Positions 1 to 8,594 of a stretch of 37,007 nt of DNA are shown piece by piece. Position 1 is the stretch's first letter; each line of letters begins with the position of its first letter. The notes under the pieces were generated by a model, which was not told the origin of the DNA, searched no databases, and worked only from the letters and a program-made list of their open reading frames with translations. Location: positions 1-37,007 of the forward strand of contig SLRS01000110.1 of assembly GCA_007130855.1 (NCBI GenBank), given 5' to 3'. The translations under genes and the position numbers were made by a program. This DNA comes from Trueperaceae bacterium (GTDB lineage Bacteria; Deinococcota; Deinococci; Deinococcales; Trueperaceae).

Positions 1-107
1 CGGCGGCGCCGGGCGTGACGGGGGCGGCGTGGTGGGCGGACGTTGGGCTGCTCATGAGGCCTCCAACTCGCGCCCATCATGCACCGGCCGCGGCGGCCGC
101 GGCGTGC

Positions 108-113
108 TACCCT
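108..113 (+). promoter_or_regulatory. Possible -10 box (TACCCT) for the GAF gene
   Basis: TACCCT fits the TANNNT -10 pattern and would give a leader of about 37 bases including the Shine-Dalgarno at 143-148. There is no convincing -35. Two palindromic GCCGCGGC 8-mers (87-94 and 96-103) sit just upstream. Nothing else is recognisable in bases 1-107, which probably follow the end of an off-window gene. Confidence 0.25.
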
Positions 114-157
114 ACCCCTTCGCACGACCATCGAGCGCCCCCGAGGAGTGCAGCACC

Positions 158-1012
158 GTGGCAACCGATCGCTACATCGATACGTTGAAAGCGCTCTCGT
201 CGGACGACGCGCCGTTGGCCGTGGCCCTGCGCGAACTCCGACGCGCGGCCCGCGATCCGAGCGGACAGCCTCCGGCGGCGCTCGCGGAGACCCTTGGCGC
301 GCTCACCCGGGAGCTCGCGACGCTCCGGACCGGCAGCAAGCGGATCCTCAACCAGCTCGATCAACTCCAGGCTTTGGTGCGCACGTCGGCGGTGATCAAC
401 TCGTCGCTCGACATCGTCCGGGTGCTCGAAGAGGTCATGGATACCACGATCGAGTTGACCAACGCCGAGCGGGCCTTCCTGATGCTGCGTGTCGAGGGCT
501 CCGACGAGCTCGAGCTGCGCGCTGCGCGCAACTGGGACCGCGAGACCGTCGCCGACCAAGACGCCACCTTCTCCCGGAGCGTCATGCAGACGGTGCTCGA
601 GACGGCCGAGCCGGTGGTCACCCTCAACGCGCAGGGCGATGCCCGCTTCCAGGGCAACGTCAGCGTGCTGATGCACGACCTGCGCTCGGTCATGTGCATC
701 CCCATGAGCCTGCGGGGGCGGGTGATCGGCGTCCTCTACACCGACAACCGGATGGCGCAAGGCGTCTTCGACCAGGAGAGCGTCGAGCTGGTCGCCACCT
801 TCGCGAACTACGCGGCGATCGCCATCGACAACGCCCGCAGCTTCATGCGGGTACGCGCCGATCTCGACAAGGCCAAGCAGGAGGTCAGGCGCCTGCAGAT
901 CGAGATCAACCAGCGCAAGGTCGACCAGGAGCTCGCCGAGATCACCGACACGGACTACTTCCAGCGCATCAGCCAGCTCGCGAACGACCTGCGCCAGAAG
1001 CGCTCGGGCTGA
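158..1012 (+). CDS. GAF-domain signalling protein with conserved coiled-coil tail
   Basis: 284 aa from a GTG at 158, chosen because GAGGAG (143-148) lies 9 bases upstream; an in-frame start at 29 would add a composition-biased leader. Residues about 1-70 are helical, about 75-228 form a GAF domain (the IDNARSF helix closes it), and about 233-284 are a charged coiled-coil tail with the core LQIEIN...EITDTDYF. GAF domains bind small ligands or act as dimeric sensor modules, usually in the cytoplasm. No kinase, cyclase or phosphatase domain follows, so the tail may be the output. Almost the same tail ends the HAMP protein at 6448-7566. The STAND-type Ser/Thr kinase follows 119 bases downstream on the same strand, so a shared signalling role is inferred. 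Confidence 0.85.
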   Translation: MATDRYIDTLKALSSDDAPLAVALRELRRAARDPSGQPPAALAETLGALTRELATLRTGSKRILNQLDQLQALVRTSAVINSSLDIVRVLEEVMDTTIELTNAERAFLMLRVEGSDELELRAARNWDRETVADQDATFSRSVMQTVLETAEPVVTLNAQGDARFQGNVSVLMHDLRSVMCIPMSLRGRVIGVLYTDNRMAQGVFDQESVELVATFANYAAIAIDNARSFMRVRADLDKAKQEVRRLQIEINQRKVDQELAEITDTDYFQRISQLANDLRQKRSG

Positions 1013-1114
1013 GCATCCCGCGCCGCTGGGGCGCGACCCTGCGGGTGGCACGAAGGCGCGCGAGCCGACGCCGCGACCGCGGGTCAGCGGCGGCAGCGTG
1101 TCGACCACGAAGGC

Positions 1115-1122
1115 GGTAGACT
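1115..1122 (+). promoter_or_regulatory. -10 element GGTAGACT of the kinase gene, leaderless arrangement
   Basis: GGTAGACT contains a TAGACT -10 box ending 9 bases before the only possible start codon (TTG at 1132). The same GTAGACT 7-mer occurs upstream of the sugar-binding-protein gene (29943-29949) and the ABC ATPase gene (33511-33517). No -35 is visible here. The TAG inside the box is also an in-frame stop for the kinase frame, which limits how far upstream translation can begin. Confidence 0.5.
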
Positions 1123-1131
1123 GCCGCCACC

Positions 1132-4100
1132 TTGCTGGCCATCGGACACGTCATCAACGATCGCTACCGCATCGAGGCCCTGCTCGGGCTCGGCGGTATG
1201 GGCGCCGTCTACCGGGCCCATGATGGTCAGGCCGACATGCAGGTCGCGGTCAAGGTCCTGACACTCCCTCCCGGGAACAGCCAGCTGCGCTTCAGGCGCG
1301 AGTTCCGGGTGATGTCGCGGCTGGAGCACCCACACGTCGTGCGGGTGTTCGACACCGGGATGCACGGCGACGTCGCCTACCTGGTCATGGCGTACCTCGC
1401 CGGCGGATCGCTGGCCGACGCCTTCGGGCAGGCCGTGACCGATGAGCACGACCTGGCAGAGCGGATGCGGCTGATGGTGGTGGTCGCCGAGGCGCTGGCC
1501 TACGTACACGCCCAGGGGATCGTCCACCGCGACCTCAAACCGGAGAACGTGCTGCTCCACGACGGCGAACCGTACCTGATGGACTTCGGGCTGTCGCGGG
1601 CCGATCAGCACGCCACGGTGGCGCTGACGCAGGTGGGCGAGGTCATGGGCACCGCGGCGTACATGAGCCCGGAACAGGCGCGCGGCCACACGGTGGACGC
1701 CCGCTCCGACCTCTACGCCTTCGGCTGCATGCTGTACTGGGCGCTCGTCGGCGAGCCCCCCTTCAGCGGCGAGTCGTTCGTCGACATCATCCTCAAGCAG
1801 ATCCGCAACCCCGCGGCGCCGCCCTCCCACGAGGTCGCGTGGGTGCCGCCCCGGCTCGATGCGCTCGTGCTCGCGCTGCTGGAGAAGGCTCCCGAGGACC
1901 GGATCAGCTCCGCCGCCGAGGTGGCCGCCGAGATGCGCTCGATCGTCGCCTCGCTCGGCAGGGCGGAGGGCGTCGGCGCCTCGTCGCAGCCGGCGCCGGT
2001 CATGGGCGAGCCGGCTGCCAACGCGACACCGGGCCAGCTGCTGCGGGCGCCGCTCATCGGTCGCGACGAGGCCTGGCAGGCGCTGGTCGGCGCGCTCGCG
2101 ACGACCGACCGCGGCCGGACGGTCGTGGTCGAGGGCGACACCGGCCTGGGCTCGTCGCGTCTGCTCGACGAGTTCGCGCGCGAGGCGCGCTCGCGGCAGT
2201 TGACGGTGGTGCGCGTGGTCAACCCGCGCGGCGCCCGCAACGTCCCGTACGATGGCTGGAAGCGCGCGCTCACGGGCCTGCGCAGCGCCGAGCCGGCGGC
2301 CTTCGCGAGTGCCGCGGCCGGCCTCGAGGCGCCCTTGTCGTGGCTCTTGCCGTCGGCCTTCCCCGACGTCAGCCCCCCCAACCTCCCCGACGACGTGGCC
2401 CAGCTGCGCCTCTTCGACTCCGTCGATCAACTCCTCGGGCGACTCGCCGAGCGCCGCTCGCTCTCGCTGCTCGTCGACGACCTGCACGAGGCCGACGAGG
2501 GCACGGTGAGCCTGGTGAGCTACCTCGCGCGCGGCGTCGCCAGTGAGCGCGTCCCGATGGTGGTCACGGTGCATCCGCTGCGCGCCTCGCCGAGCGCGAG
2601 CGGCGTCGTACGCCACCTCGAGGCGCGGCGCGTGAAGCTGACGCCCCTGGCCGACGACGACGCGCGCGCGCTGGTGCGCGAGCTCCTCGGCGGCCACGTC
2701 GACGAGGGGCTGCAACGCCACGTGGCCGAGCGCTCCGGCGGCAACCCGTTCTTCGTCCAGGAGCTGTTGGGAGCGCTGCTGCGTGCCGGCGAGATCAAGC
2801 GCCAGGCCGGCGCCTGGACCTGGAACCGCTCGACGTTCACGCTGCCGCCGAGCATCAACGAGGTCTTCGTGCAGCGCATCGAGGGCCTCGCAACGCGCGC
2901 CCGCGGCAGCGCCGCGGCCGCCAGCGCGATCGGCCAGGTGTTCGGCTTCGAGCTGCTGCAGACGCTCTTGGGCGCCGGCGAGGACGACCTGCTCGACGAC
3001 CTCGACGAGCTCATGCGCGCCAACCTGATCGAAGAGGGCAGCCACGATCACTACCGCTTCACCCACCCGCTGCTGTGGGAGACGCTCCACCAGACGATGC
3101 CGGCACGCCGCCGGCGTCGCTACCACCAGACGCTGGCGGAGGTGCTCTCCGCCTCCGCTACCACGCCGCCCGAAGTGCTCGCGGAACACTACGTCGAGAC
3201 CGATCATCCGGAGGCGGCCGCGCCGCACGCCATCGAGGCCGCCCGCCGGGCCGAGCAGGTGTTCGCCAACGACGTGGCCGAGCGCTACTACCGGCTCGCC
3301 CTCGAACTGCTCCCCGGGGACGCAGGCGAGCGCGCGGAGGCGACGCTGGCGCTCGCCCGGGTCTACGACCGCGTCGGCCGCTGGGACGAGGCCGAGCGGC
3401 TGTTCATGGAGGCGCGCGACGACCCGAGCACCCGCCTGCGAGCCCTCAAGTCGCTCGGGACCCACTGGCAGGTGCGCGGCGACCTGACCGCCAGCGAGCG
3501 GTTCCTGCGCGAGGCACTGACCGACGCGCCCGACGACCCGGAGACCTACCGCCTGCTGGGATCGACGCTGAACCTGCGCGAGGCGTTCGACGAGGCGCGC
3601 ACGATGCTGCAGGCCGCGCTGGCGTTGGCGACCAGCGCCAGCGACGTCGATCCGCTCGGCCCGGCGGTGACGCAGATCGAGCTCGGCTACCTCGAGTTCA
3701 CGCTCGGTCGGATCGAGGGGGCACTCACCTGGTACCACAGCGCCCAGGCGAGCCTCTCGTCGGCGCAGGAGCCGCTGCTGCAGGCGCGCCTCGACAAGCT
3801 GATCGGGCTGGTCCACTACGCCAAGGGCGATCTTTCGAACGCGCAGCGCTCGTTCGAGGAGGCGCACCGCGTCTTCGAGGACGCCGGCGATGTCGCGCGC
3901 GCCCTCGGCACCCTCTACAACCTCGGCATGGTGTTCGAGGAGACCGGAGCCAACACCCGCGCGGCCAGCGTGTTCGAGGAGATCCGCGACCGCGCCCACC
4001 GCTACGGCGACGCCCAGAACGCGGCCAAGGCGGCGGCGACCTGGGGCTGGCTCCTGCAGCGCGTGGGCCGCTACGACGAGGCGCTCGAGCAGTTGCGCCA

Positions 4101-4671
4101 CGCCTCGGAGTATCTCGCCGGCCAGGGCTATCACTCGTATGCCCAGCAGACCCGCCTCAACACGGCCGTGGTGCTGGCCCGCAAGGGCGAGATCGAGGCG
4201 GCACGCCAGGAACTCGACCTGGCCAGCCAGGCGATCGACGACGAGCCGCTGGCCTACCAGTCGGCCCTGCAGATCCTCACGCTCGGCGAGATCGAGCTGC
4301 GCGCCGGGGCGGTCGGGCCCGCGCTCGCGCACTTCGCGGCGGCCATCGAGGCCTTCGAGGCCATCGAAAGCCAGCACGAACTGATGGAGGCGTCGCTGCT
4401 CTATGCCGAGGCCCTGCTCGCCCTCGGCTCGGGCGAGGCGTTGGACGTGGCGCTGTCGCGCGCAAGCGCCATCGCCCAGACGCTTGCCGACAGCTGCTGG
4501 CGCACCCAGGTCGAGTACCTGCGGGCACTGGGGCACGCGGACGCGCCGGCCATCGCCGAGATCGAGGAGGCGACGCTCGACGAGGAGAATCTGCTACCCT
4601 TCGTCAGGCTCGTCCAACGGACCCTTGCCATGCGTGACGTTGGAACCGAGCCGAGCGGGCGCGCTCGCTAG
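1132..4671 (+). CDS. Ser/Thr protein kinase with STAND-like ATPase and TPR array
   Basis: 1179 aa. Residues 10-270 are a Hanks-type kinase: glycine loop GLGGMGAVY (19-27), Lys41 in VAVK, HRDLKPEN with catalytic Asp134, and DFG at 151-153. All key residues are present, so it should be active. Residues about 305-600 resemble the AAA_16/STAND ATPase of large bacterial kinase-ATPase-TPR proteins. The Walker B-like LLVDDLHEAD is intact, but the P-loop reads GDTGLGSSR with Ser341 where the nucleotide-binding Lys should be. Residues about 680-1150 are TPR-like helical repeats. The start is the TTG at 1132, since an in-frame TAG lies at 1117 and the kinase fold begins within 10 residues. There are no membrane segments, so it is cytoplasmic. 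It probably phosphorylates regulatory partners scaffolded on the TPRs; targets are unknown. Confidence 0.93.
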   Translation: MLAIGHVINDRYRIEALLGLGGMGAVYRAHDGQADMQVAVKVLTLPPGNSQLRFRREFRVMSRLEHPHVVRVFDTGMHGDVAYLVMAYLAGGSLADAFGQAVTDEHDLAERMRLMVVVAEALAYVHAQGIVHRDLKPENVLLHDGEPYLMDFGLSRADQHATVALTQVGEVMGTAAYMSPEQARGHTVDARSDLYAFGCMLYWALVGEPPFSGESFVDIILKQIRNPAAPPSHEVAWVPPRLDALVLALLEKAPEDRISSAAEVAAEMRSIVASLGRAEGVGASSQPAPVMGEPAANATPGQLLRAPLIGRDEAWQALVGALATTDRGRTVVVEGDTGLGSSRLLDEFAREARSRQLTVVRVVNPRGARNVPYDGWKRALTGLRSAEPAAFASAAAGLEAPLSWLLPSAFPDVSPPNLPDDVAQLRLFDSVDQLLGRLAERRSLSLLVDDLHEADEGTVSLVSYLARGVASERVPMVVTVHPLRASPSASGVVRHLEARRVKLTPLADDDARALVRELLGGHVDEGLQRHVAERSGGNPFFVQELLGALLRAGEIKRQAGAWTWNRSTFTLPPSINEVFVQRIEGLATRARGSAAAASAIGQVFGFELLQTLLGAGEDDLLDDLDELMRANLIEEGSHDHYRFTHPLLWETLHQTMPARRRRRYHQTLAEVLSASATTPPEVLAEHYVETDHPEAAAPHAIEAARRAEQVFANDVAERYYRLALELLPGDAGERAEATLALARVYDRVGRWDEAERLFMEARDDPSTRLRALKSLGTHWQVRGDLTASERFLREALTDAPDDPETYRLLGSTLNLREAFDEARTMLQAALALATSASDVDPLGPAVTQIELGYLEFTLGRIEGALTWYHSAQASLSSAQEPLLQARLDKLIGLVHYAKGDLSNAQRSFEEAHRVFEDAGDVARALGTLYNLGMVFEETGANTRAASVFEEIRDRAHRYGDAQNAAKAAATWGWLLQRVGRYDEALEQLRHASEYLAGQGYHSYAQQTRLNTAVVLARKGEIEAARQELDLASQAIDDEPLAYQSALQILTLGEIELRAGAVGPALAHFAAAIEAFEAIESQHELMEASLLYAEALLALGSGEALDVALSRASAIAQTLADSCWRTQVEYLRALGHADAPAIAEIEEATLDEENLLPFVRLVQRTLAMRDVGTEPSGRAR

Positions 4672-4678
4672 CGAGCGC
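4661..4678. promoter_or_regulatory. 18-bp perfect palindrome over the kinase stop codon
   Basis: GCGCTCGCTAGCGAGCGC is perfectly self-complementary, and the TAG stop of the kinase (4669-4671) lies at its centre. In RNA it could form a 7-bp stem with a CUAG loop ending immediately before the CGGAGG ribosome site of the lipoprotein gene. It may be an attenuator, a translation modulator or a protein site. It has no T tract, so it is not a standard terminator. Confidence 0.4.
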
Positions 4679-4693
4679 CGGAGGTTCCATTCC

Positions 4694-5353
4694 ATGAAGA
4701 CGAGGCGTACACCACGTATATCGATCGCGCTCGCCCTGCTGGGGCTGGTGCTGGCCGGCTGCAGCCTGCCGCCGGTCCCGGTCACCCTGAGCCTGAACGA
4801 GTGGCTCACCGGCAGCGACAGCCCCATCGTCAAGGAGGTCATGGAGGGCATCGCCGTGGCCGAGCGCGGCGAGGTCGAGACCTCCGACGAGGTCCTCGAC
4901 GCGCTCGGGCGCGGCGGACTCAGGCTCGCCAGCGTCGGCGTCGGCGGCGGCGAGTTCCTGGTCAGCGGCGTGGACACCATGCAGACGGGGTCCGCGGTGG
5001 CCCTCGAGCGCGTCCGCATGACGGTCTGGTTGGCCCCGTCGACGGCCGCCAACCTCGCCGATCCGAGCACCATCGCGACCCCGCAGTACCTCGCCTACGC
5101 CGGGACGATCGCGGTCGTGAACGCCGCGGAGCCCGACAGCTACACCATCTCGGAGCAGAGCCTCGCCAACCTCCAGACCGAGTCGGCGACGCTCGTCCGT
5201 GCGCTCGAGAGTGGCTCGTTCACCGTGTACGCGGAGTTCGCGGCCCTCGATGGCGACGGCAACGTCATCACGACGCTCAACGGCGCGCTGAGGCTGGTCG
5301 ACCTCGAGATGACCGTGATCGTGAGCCTGTCACTGGGCGGCGCGCTGCGCTGA
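4694..5353 (+). CDS. Lipoprotein of unknown function
   Basis: 219 aa from the ATG at 4694, with CGGAGG about 9 bases upstream. It has an Arg-rich n-region, a hydrophobic stretch and the lipobox LAGC with Cys23, so it should be lipidated and membrane-anchored. The mature part is Ala/Val/Ser-rich, predicted mostly beta, with few charged residues and no family I recognise. It starts 22 bases after the kinase stop and probably shares its transcript, separated only by the palindrome at 4661-4678. That suggests, without proving, that it is a surface partner of the kinase pathway. Confidence 0.8.
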   Translation: MKTRRTPRISIALALLGLVLAGCSLPPVPVTLSLNEWLTGSDSPIVKEVMEGIAVAERGEVETSDEVLDALGRGGLRLASVGVGGGEFLVSGVDTMQTGSAVALERVRMTVWLAPSTAANLADPSTIATPQYLAYAGTIAVVNAAEPDSYTISEQSLANLQTESATLVRALESGSFTVYAEFAALDGDGNVITTLNGALRLVDLEMTVIVSLSLGGALR

Positions 5354-5410
5354 GCGGTGCAGTGCGGGAAGGATCCTCGAGGTGAGATCGACTCGCAGGC
5401 GCCACGGCCG

Positions 5411-6424
5411 ATGAGTGAAGCGCGCGCCGCCAGCGGGCCGCAGGCGCACGTGCGCTGGGGCATCATCGGCTGCGGTGACGTCACCGAGGTGAAGTCGGGC
5501 CCCGCCTTCGGCCGCCTGCCGAACAGCTCGCTGGTCGCGGTGATGCGGCGCGACGCCGCCAAGGCCGAGGACTACGCCGCGCGCCACGGCGTGCCGCGCT
5601 GGACGACCGACGCCGAGGCGATCATCGCGGCCGACGACGTCGACGCCGTCTACGTGGCGACGCCGCCCTCGACTCATGCCCACTACACCGTGCGTGCGGC
5701 GGCGGCCGGCAAGCCGGTGTACGTCGAGAAGCCGATGGCGACGAGCCTGGCGGAGGCCGATGCCATGGTGCGCGCGTGCGACGCGGCCGGGGTGCCGCTG
5801 TTCGTGGCCTACTACCGGCGCGCGCTGCCGCGTTTCGAGTACGTCCGTGCCCGCCTCGACGAGGGCGCCATCGGCGAGCCGCGGTTGGTGCAGCTCGAAC
5901 TGCACCAACCGCCGCCACCCGACCCGAGCGAGGCGGGTTGGCGTTGGGACCCGGACATCGCCGGCGGCGGCCTGCTGATGGACGTCGGCAGCCACGGGCT
6001 CGACCTGCTCGACCACTGGTTCGGGCCGCTCGACGCGGTGCGCGCCTTCGGCGCCACCCGGCTCTCCTGGTCGCGCGTCGAGGACCAGGTGGTGGCCGCC
6101 CTGCGCTTCGCGTCGGGCGTGCAGGGCGTGGCCGTGTGGGGCTTCAACGGTACCGTGCGCCGCGATGCGATCACCGTACTCGGCAGCCTCGGTCGGTTGT
6201 CGGTCCCGCTCCTGGCCGACGGTCCGGTGCTGCTCGAGGACGCCGACGGCGGCGTGCGCAGGCACCACATCGCGCACCCGCAGCACGTGCAGGAGCCGCT
6301 GATCGCGTCGATCAACGCCGCGCTGACGGGCGCTCCCGAGCGCTGCTCGAGCACGGGCGCCAGCGCCCTGCGCACCCAACGCGTCCTCGAGGCACTGTTG
6401 CGTGACGCGCGCTCGGAGGACTGA
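5411..6424 (+). CDS. Gfo/Idh/MocA-family oxidoreductase
   Basis: 337 aa. The N-terminal Rossmann fold has GIIGCGDV (residues 17-24). The family's conserved EKP appears as VEKPMA (Glu106, Lys107), where Lys is the usual catalytic or substrate-binding residue. The C-terminal alpha/beta domain includes GGLLMDVGSHGLDLLDHWFG, the typical position of the catalytic His. The family uses NAD(P) to oxidise or reduce sugars, inositols and related compounds; the substrate here cannot be read from sequence. The ATG at 5411 is preferred over the in-frame GTG at 5357 because the family starts about 15 residues before the GxGxxG motif, although its ribosome site is weak. Convergent with the HAMP sensor; no terminator hairpin is visible in the 23-base gap. 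Confidence 0.88.
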   Translation: MSEARAASGPQAHVRWGIIGCGDVTEVKSGPAFGRLPNSSLVAVMRRDAAKAEDYAARHGVPRWTTDAEAIIAADDVDAVYVATPPSTHAHYTVRAAAAGKPVYVEKPMATSLAEADAMVRACDAAGVPLFVAYYRRALPRFEYVRARLDEGAIGEPRLVQLELHQPPPPDPSEAGWRWDPDIAGGGLLMDVGSHGLDLLDHWFGPLDAVRAFGATRLSWSRVEDQVVAALRFASGVQGVAVWGFNGTVRRDAITVLGSLGRLSVPLLADGPVLLEDADGGVRRHHIAHPQHVQEPLIASINAALTGAPERCSSTGASALRTQRVLEALLRDARSED

Positions 6425-6447
6425 GCGAGGACTGGCCGGGTCCGCGC

Positions 6448-7566
6448 CTAGGGCGTCGCCTCGCCGGCCTTGCGGCCCCGCTCGCGCATCTGCTGCGCCT
6501 TCGCCTGCAGCTCCCTGAAGAAGTCCGTCTCGACGATCTCCTCCACCTGCTGCGAGCGCTTGCTCTCGTCGATCTCGATGCGCAGTTGCTGCACCTCGCG
6601 GCGCAAGGTGTGCTCGCGCGAGCGCACCTTCTCGGTCATGCCTTCGATGACCTCCGCCAGCACGCCGATCTCGTCGCGGAAGCGGCGCTGCCGGAAGCGC
6701 CCGAAGTCCTGCTCGTAATCGCCCTCGCCGACGCGCTCGGCGACGGCGGTCAGGCGAACGATCGGCTGGATGAACACGCGCGACATCACCAGCACCAACG
6801 CCAGCAGGACCACGTAGGTGATCAGGAAGGCGTTGACGGTCTGCGCCAAGATGGCGTTCTGGACGTCGTCGATCAGTTCCATCTCGAAGTCGACACCGAC
6901 GCCGCCGACGCGCTCGCCTTGGGCGTCCAGGACCGGCATGTAGGCCGACACCCAGCTCCCGTAAGCATCGGTGTGGCCCACACGGCGCAGGGCGAGGCAC
7001 GAGGCATAGCTCAGCGCGCCGCGCAGGGCCCCGAGCGGGGCGCCTGCCAACGCCTCGCGGGCGGCCGCGCAGCGCGCCTCGCGCGGGATCAGGTAGGTGA
7101 GCCGCTCGAGACCACCGACCAAGGGGCCGGTGCTCTGGTCCACCTCCAGGAAGGCGTACGACTTGCTCGGGTCGACGTCCGACCAGAGGTCGGCGAGCGC
7201 GTAGATCTCGTTCGGTGCCGGCCCTTGCACGAAGGTGTAGGGCCAGGCCCTGGGCTCGATGCTCTGCACCGTCCGGAACCACGCCATCTGGGCGAGGTAG
7301 GCCGGATGATCCGAGAAGCCGGCGTCGTTCGGCTCGCCCTCGGCGAACAGCGCGAGCAGCAAGGCGCCATCGAGGCCGGCGCTGACGCCTTGGATGGTCT
7401 CGGTCAGCTCCAGGGTGATGCGCCCCAGCGCACGCTCGGTGGAGGAGGCGTAGAACCAGTAGTACGACGCGGCGAAGACGACCGTGAACACGATCGTGAA
7501 CGCGATCAGGAGCTTGGTGCTGAGGCTGGTGAAGCCGCGACCAAAGCGTCTGGCGGTGTGGTTCAA
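6448..7566 (-). CDS. Two-TM sensor with extracytoplasmic domain, HAMP and coiled-coil tail
   Basis: 372 aa from a TTG at 7566. The start is supported by AGGAGG (7573-7578) at 6 bases and by a TTGA overlap with the stop of the ATP-grasp gene. TM1 is about residues 19-39, an extracytoplasmic Cache/CHASE-like region spans about 40-243, TM2 is about 244-263, HAMP is about 265-315, and the tail is about 318-372. There is no histidine kinase, cyclase, GGDEF or methyl-accepting region. The tail (LRIEID...EIVETDFF) closely matches the end of the GAF protein at 158-1012, so it is a likely interaction or output module. As the last gene of the aminomutase/ligase operon, it may sense that pathway's product or a related extracellular signal. 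Confidence 0.85.
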   Translation of the reverse strand: MNHTARRFGRGFTSLSTKLLIAFTIVFTVVFAASYYWFYASSTERALGRITLELTETIQGVSAGLDGALLLALFAEGEPNDAGFSDHPAYLAQMAWFRTVQSIEPRAWPYTFVQGPAPNEIYALADLWSDVDPSKSYAFLEVDQSTGPLVGGLERLTYLIPREARCAAAREALAGAPLGALRGALSYASCLALRRVGHTDAYGSWVSAYMPVLDAQGERVGGVGVDFEMELIDDVQNAILAQTVNAFLITYVVLLALVLVMSRVFIQPIVRLTAVAERVGEGDYEQDFGRFRQRRFRDEIGVLAEVIEGMTEKVRSREHTLRREVQQLRIEIDESKRSQQVEEIVETDFFRELQAKAQQMRERGRKAGEATP

Positions 7567-8594
7567 GACGGGCCTCCTGGGTGCTGGCGATGCCGGGAGC
7601 GGCGCGCCAGCGCGCCCTCCAAGATGGTACCGATGAGTGCCGGATACGACCACTGCGCCTGCTCGGCCATCCAGCGCAGCGAAGAGGCGCGCGGGGCGAG
7701 GGCGGGCAGCGCATTGATCTCCAGCAGGTGTGGTCGTCCGGCGGCGTCGCAGCGGAGGTCGACCCGCGCCACGTCGCGGCAGTCGACCGCGCGGAAGGCG
7801 CGCTGCGCGAGGCGCGCGAGCGAGGCCACCAGCTCGCCTTCGGGCGGCACCCGGAAGCGCTGCGACAGATCGCTCGTCGCCAGCGTGGCCTTCGCCTCGT
7901 GCGAGTAGGCGACGCCGGCGCTGACGTTCTCGATCACGCCCAACACCTCGCCACCCCGGAGCAGGCCGACCGTGAACTCGCGCCCTGGCAGGTAGGCCTC
8001 CACCAGTGCCGCCTGGCGGTAGGCGCGCCAGACGTGCTCGACACGCCGGCGCAGCGACTCTGCGTCGAGCACCAAGGAGCCCTCGTCGACGCCCATGGAC
8101 GACCCCTCCGCGACGGGCTTGACGAACCACGCCGCGGCTGCCGGCGGGCCGCAGCCCTCGGCGCCGATCTCGGCGCCGACCTCGACCACGCAGAAGGCGG
8201 CGGTCGGCAGACCGCAGCCGAGCCACACCCGCTTCGTCAGGGCCTTGTCGAGCGTCAGCGCCATCGAGACGGGGTCGGCGCCGCTGTAGGCGATGCCCCA
8301 GGCCTCGAGTAGCGCCGGCACCTGTGCCTCGCGTCCGCGCCCGCGCAGGCCCTCGGCCAGGTTGAACACCACGTCGAGTGCCGCGCGTTCGCCCGGGTCG
8401 AGCGCCACGAGCTCCGCGAGCCCGCCGATCCTCACCACGCGATGCCCGAGCGCGGCCAACGCCGCCGCCAGGTCGTCGATGGTCTCGACGTCGTCGAGCT
8501 CGGCGAGCGCGTCGGCCGGCGCATCGGGCTGCCGCAGGCCGCTGTCGCGCAAGTCGAAGGTGAGGCCCACCCGCAGGCCCGCGGCGCGGCTCAC
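7563..8594 (-). CDS. ATP-grasp ligase of the D-alanine-D-alanine ligase family
   Basis: 343 aa from a GTG at 8594 that overlaps the transporter stop as GTGA. Features of the Ddl/ATP-grasp fold are visible: NLAEGLRG near residue 80, LDKALTK before the ATP-binding domain, FVKPVAEGSSMGV (the Lys and glycine-rich loop over ATP), LVEAYLPGREFTVG, and the metal-binding region ARVDLRCD...LLEINALPAL near the C terminus. Family members join two amino acids by ATP-driven acyl phosphate formation. It is not in a cell-wall cluster; its neighbours are a radical SAM aminomutase and a transporter. Joining a beta-amino acid such as beta-lysine to another amino acid or peptide is therefore a reasonable inference, and ordinary D-Ala-D-Ala synthesis is the alternative. 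Confidence 0.85.
   Translation of the reverse strand: MSRAAGLRVGLTFDLRDSGLRQPDAPADALAELDDVETIDDLAAALAALGHRVVRIGGLAELVALDPGERAALDVVFNLAEGLRGRGREAQVPALLEAWGIAYSGADPVSMALTLDKALTKRVWLGCGLPTAAFCVVEVGAEIGAEGCGPPAAAAWFVKPVAEGSSMGVDEGSLVLDAESLRRRVEHVWRAYRQAALVEAYLPGREFTVGLLRGGEVLGVIENVSAGVAYSHEAKATLATSDLSQRFRVPPEGELVASLARLAQRAFRAVDCRDVARVDLRCDAAGRPHLLEINALPALAPRASSLRWMAEQAQWSYPALIGTILEGALARRSRHRQHPGGPS

Noticed and set aside
1084-4536. Antisense frame of 1150 codons opposite the kinase gene
   Set aside because: It follows the codon phase of the real kinase gene in GC-rich DNA, is Arg/Gln/Leu-biased and has no recognisable domain.
5330-7714. 794-codon minus-strand frame across the oxidoreductase and the HAMP gene
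   Set aside because: Composition-biased shadow in the wrong phase; both real genes are well supported.
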